Assembly (NCBI RefSeq): GCF_000787375.1
Contig: NZ_JRJU01000019.1
Span: 31,033-95,032, forward strand
Reading direction: 5' to 3'
DNA: 64,000 nucleotides
Origin: Halalkalibacter okhensis
GTDB lineage: Bacteria > Bacillota > Bacilli > Bacillales > Bacillaceae_D
Shown here one piece after another: positions 61,387-64,000 of this stretch. The first letter of the stretch is position 1. Each line of letters starts with the position of its first letter. Under the pieces are notes generated by a model, which did not search any database, was not told where the DNA came from, and was given only the letters and a program-made list of their open reading frames with translations. A program made the translations under genes and the position numbers.

Positions 61387-62481
61387 TTAATTAGTTGTTA
61401 CTAAATCAATTGCTTCATAGATTTTATCCAACAATTCTAATTGTTCCGGCTTGTTATATACCTCTTTATGCATCGGAAGTGAAGCATTGCGGAACGCTTC
61501 AATCTCTTCCTCAGTAAGTTCGTAATAGTTTACACCTGAGTCAATAATCGATTGACGATAGTCATCTTCTACATCGCTTAACGTCTGACGCGCTGCCATT
61601 CGTCCTTCTTCTTCAGCTTGAAGAATTACTTGCTTAAGTTCATCAGGCAACCCGCTGAACCAAGCTTGGTTAGCCATAAGGATATATGTCATAGTTCCAT
61701 GGTAACTTTCAATGATATTCTCTTGTACCTCGTGATAATTGTTCAAATAGATAGTTTGCAGTGGATTTTCTTGTCCATCTACAACACCTTGTTGAAGCGA
61801 GTTATAAACTTCAGCATAAGGAACTGGTATTGCATTCCCGCCCCATGCTTCGTATTGTGCAATTAAAAGTGGTGATTCCATAACACGCATAGTTAAACCA
61901 TTAAAGTCTTCTGGTTGATGAATTTCTTTACTACCAGTTGTAAATAGTTTGAAACCACCTGGCCAATAACCAAGACCTTCAAAACCACCTTGTCCAAGAG
62001 TAGACAATACCTCCTGGCCAACTTCTCCATCTAACACCTCATACATTTGAGCATGGTTTGCAGGCCATAAATAAGGAAGATCAACCACTTTAATATCATC
62101 AACAAACGGACTAACAACAGCCGAAGGTTGCATAGTGATATCAATTTCTCCTAACTGAGTACCTTCAACTTGTTCACGTAGACTCCCTAATTGAGAAGCA
62201 GGGAAAACATTTACTGTTACAGAACCGTTAGTTAATTCTTCAACTACTTCTTTGAATTTCTCAGCCCCAACATGTTCAGGACTTTCGATTGGTTGGTTAT
62301 GACTAAAAGTAATTTCACGTGAATCAAATTCAGTTGCACTTGCATCAACGACTCCCTCACCTACCGCTTCATCTTCATCAACTTCATCTACTTCTGCACT
62401 TTCACTTGTTTCAGTACCTCCACAAGCAGCTAATGCAAAGAAAAAGGTAATTGAAACAAACAACATAAGTAACTTCCTCAT
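61387..62481 (-). CDS. dctP: TRAP transporter substrate-binding lipoprotein (DctP), orotate-type block
   Basis: 364-residue binding protein. The signal peptide ends in lipobox LAAC (Cys20), then an acidic linker of about 35 residues. Core motifs: FSHNQPIESPEHVGAEKFKE, QLGSLREQVEGTQLGEIDI, GYWPGGFKLFTTG and GLTMRVMESPLLIAQYEAWG with the carboxylate-binding Arg. A carboxylate ligand such as orotate, dihydroorotate or a carbamoyl amino acid fits both the family and the neighbouring enzymes, but is unproven. Confidence 0.92.
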   Translation of the reverse strand: MRKLLMLFVSITFFFALAACGGTETSESAEVDEVDEDEAVGEGVVDASATEFDSREITFSHNQPIESPEHVGAEKFKEVVEELTNGSVTVNVFPASQLGSLREQVEGTQLGEIDITMQPSAVVSPFVDDIKVVDLPYLWPANHAQMYEVLDGEVGQEVLSTLGQGGFEGLGYWPGGFKLFTTGSKEIHQPEDFNGLTMRVMESPLLIAQYEAWGGNAIPVPYAEVYNSLQQGVVDGQENPLQTIYLNNYHEVQENIIESYHGTMTYILMANQAWFSGLPDELKQVILQAEEEGRMAARQTLSDVEDDYRQSIIDSGVNYYELTEEEIEAFRNASLPMHKEVYNKPEQLELLDKIYEAIDLVTTN

Positions 62482-62808
62482 TTTCGAATAACACCCCTCT
62501 TTTTTGATCTTTTTTGATTTTTCTAAATTAATCTTACCTTCAATTTACATGATCACCAATAGTCCGTTCAGACAATAAAAACAGTATTTTTTCATCTTTT
62601 AAGACTATTAATTTATTTAAATACCTAAGTTATTTTTCAGTCTATTAAGAATATTCAATAAACTTTAAACTGATCATTTCCGCAATAAAATAATTTCTTC
62701 TTTGTAGATCCACTTACAAATTTATTGAGTCTATCAAGAGGATAAACATACGGTTGAATTTTCTTCTAAAAATTGATTTCTTCTTTGTTTTCTGGCACAT
62801 AATTATAG
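62482..62808. other. Regulatory-type spacer between pyrF and dctP
   Basis: 327 bp of AT-rich DNA with no supported ORF. It should hold the promoter of the dctP operon. TTAAGAATATTC near 62645 partly resembles the arms of the 57821 palindrome, a weak hint of a shared regulator. Confidence 0.4.
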
Positions 62809-63795
62809 TTAGCAATTCATCGTGTGTACTAATTTATTGTTCCTCAGTAACGCTGCATTAATATCTTGATTCATTTGAGCTAGCGACTTTTCTATAGCCA
62901 ATCTCATTTTCTCTTCACTTAAAAATGTGTGAGCATCATGTATATATGAATATATGATACTTCTACTCGCACTAATCAAAGCTCCTAATCCATCACCATT
63001 AAATGCATTGACCACACCGTCTCCAGTTCCTCCCTGTGTCCCATAACCCGGTACTAAAAAGAAGGAATGGGGCATTTTTTCCCTAAACAATTTTAATTTA
63101 TCAGGGTATGTAGCTCCTATAACCGCTCCTATAGATGAATAGCCTTCTTTACCTATATACCTTTGTCCAAACTCCGACAATAAAACACTTACTTTTTCTG
63201 ATACAGAACTTCCACATTCCAATTCTTGATCTTGAAAATCTATTGATGATGGGTTACTTGTCTTAACTAAAGCAAATACACCACATCCCTTCTTCCATGC
63301 TACATTTGCAAACGGCTCAATACTATCTTTGCCCATATATGGATTAATTGTAATAGCATCAGCTACAGTCTGATTAGAATGATTCCACATTCCACCTCCC
63401 AAAAAGGCCTCTGCATAAGCTGTTGCCGTTGTATCAATATCACCTCTTTTTGCATCAGCTATGACAATTAATCCTTGTTCTTGACCATATCGAACCGTTT
63501 CCCAAAAAGCCTTCATTCCATGACTTCCGTACACTTCATAATAAGCAAGTTGCAGCTTTATTACAGCCACATTATTTTTAATCGTATCGATAACAAGTTT
63601 ATTAAAAGTTTCAATAGCAAAGCTAGCTCCTTCAGGATTCTTACCATAAGCTTGCACTGCTTTATCAAGAATAAAATGGGGGAACTTATCTAAATTTGGA
63701 TCTAGTCCAATTGCTGCATGCGACTTCTTCAACTTGACCTGTTCACACAAAACATCTCCAAAGTGTTTATGCATAATTTTCATTCCTGATGTCAT
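62809..63795 (-). CDS. pyrF: Orotidine 5'-phosphate decarboxylase, type 2
   Basis: Up to 328 residues. Converts OMP to UMP. The catalytic motif IADAKRGDI (Asp114, Lys116, Asp119) and AIGLDPNLDKFP near the N-terminus are clear; LVPGYGTQGGTGDGV is the phosphate-binding loop. The length and spacing fit the long type 2 group, not the 240-residue type found in Bacillus pyr operons. Start uncertain: ATG 63795 (weak AAGAG) or ATG 63774 (AGGA). It overlaps the end of the upstream gene. A salvage link from orotate to UMP would also need an orotate phosphoribosyltransferase, not seen here. Confidence 0.88.
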   Translation of the reverse strand: MTSGMKIMHKHFGDVLCEQVKLKKSHAAIGLDPNLDKFPHFILDKAVQAYGKNPEGASFAIETFNKLVIDTIKNNVAVIKLQLAYYEVYGSHGMKAFWETVRYGQEQGLIVIADAKRGDIDTTATAYAEAFLGGGMWNHSNQTVADAITINPYMGKDSIEPFANVAWKKGCGVFALVKTSNPSSIDFQDQELECGSSVSEKVSVLLSEFGQRYIGKEGYSSIGAVIGATYPDKLKLFREKMPHSFFLVPGYGTQGGTGDGVVNAFNGDGLGALISASRSIIYSYIHDAHTFLSEEKMRLAIEKSLAQMNQDINAALLRNNKLVHTMNC

Positions 63796-64000
63796 TCATG
63801 ACACTCTTAATTTGATTAATAAATTTCACTTTAGATCCATAGGACTTTCTTAAAACAAGTGAATTCGGGTCGATTATTCGTGTATACGGCAAAACTGCTT
63901 CACTTCTAATCAAAAAGGAGACGGTTTTAGGGGCTGTGGGTATAATTCTATGAAATTTACCAGCAGAGAAAAAATAAGTATCCCCTGTATACAGCTTTTT
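63767..64000 (-). CDS. C-terminal part of a cupin-like protein, cut by the window edge
   Basis: An open minus-strand frame runs from the window end to a stop at 63767-63769, giving 77 residues: it begins KKLYTGDTYFFSAGKFHRII, then PTAPKTVSFLIRSEAVLPYT, and ends NQIKSVMNDIRNENYA. GDTYFFSAGKFHRI followed by a strand with FLIRSE resembles the second half of a cupin barrel; this is a tentative reading. It overlaps pyrF by 29 bases, so the two are very likely co-transcribed. The N-terminal part lies outside the window. Confidence 0.6.
   Translation of the reverse strand, partial: KKLYTGDTYFFSAGKFHRIIPTAPKTVSFLIRSEAVLPYTRIIDPNSLVLRKSYGSKVKFINQIKSVMNDIRNENYA

Noticed and set aside
62809..63795. A complete de novo pyrimidine operon
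   Set aside because: carAB, pyrB, pyrE and pyrR are absent and an importer plus carbamoylase are present, so the set does not fit biosynthesis.

Overview
The window looks like chromosome from a low-GC, endospore-forming Bacillaceae species, probably a relative of the alkaliphilic bacilli. This is inferred from AT-rich DNA, strong GGAGG ribosome binding sites with frequent TTG/GTG starts, LicT-type antitermination, CodY-, PerR- and CcpA-like sites, a KinB-like sensor kinase and a YtvI-type sporulation membrane protein. No rRNA, tRNA, CRISPR array, prophage or insertion sequence was seen. Most genes lie on the minus strand.

Layout. 0.2-3 kb: a small membrane protein and a large-subunit catalase gene (katE type) broken by a 7-bp tandem duplication. 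3-11 kb: a ten-gene 2-keto-3-deoxygluconate/uronate block (LacI regulator, KDG kinase, hexulose-phosphate synthase and isomerase, a TRAP transporter, a KdgF-like cupin, ribose-5-phosphate isomerase, KDPG aldolase). Its promoter is followed by three operators spaced exactly 13 bp apart. 11-19.4 kb: a DUF2339 membrane protein, an MFS exporter, an amidohydrolase/M14 peptidase pair and an orphan sensor kinase. 19.4-27.1 kb: a beta-glucoside regulon (LicT antiterminator, EIIBCA permease, two 6-phospho-beta-glucosidases, a HAD phosphatase) with three antiterminator/terminator leaders; one glucosidase is frameshifted. 27-36 kb: DbpA helicase, cold shock protein, catalase-peroxidase KatG with PerR-like sites, small unknowns and a divergent TetR/MFS pair. 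36-44 kb: a frameshifted EamA exporter, a second TRAP system, and a sugar/polyol gene set (TIM-barrel protein, DUF993, Gfo/Idh oxidoreductase) with an AraC regulator. 44-53 kb: BrnQ, a DnaQ-like exonuclease, a chemoreceptor, MscS, YtvI, a NERD protein and two gene remnants. 53-64 kb: a third TRAP system with a PucR regulator and pyrimidine-type enzymes (PyrD, PyrK, a dihydroorotase-like amidohydrolase, an M20 carbamoylase, PyrF).

How the genes fit together. The three TRAP loci read as three carbon or nitrogen import-and-use modules. The most interesting is the last: PyrDK, the cyclic amidohydrolase and the M20 hydrolase would take orotate through dihydroorotate and N-carbamoyl-aspartate to aspartate, ammonia and CO2, so these biosynthetic-looking genes probably form a catabolic orotate or dihydroorotate module. 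The first may join pectin-derived KDG use to ribulose-monophosphate fixation of formaldehyde. All three TRAP loci carry a strong hairpin between dctP and dctQ.

Three otherwise good genes are frameshifted. Two of them lack one G in a run of six where seven are expected, so a consensus error in the assembly has to be ruled out before calling them dead; the 7-bp duplication in katE is a different lesion and more likely real.
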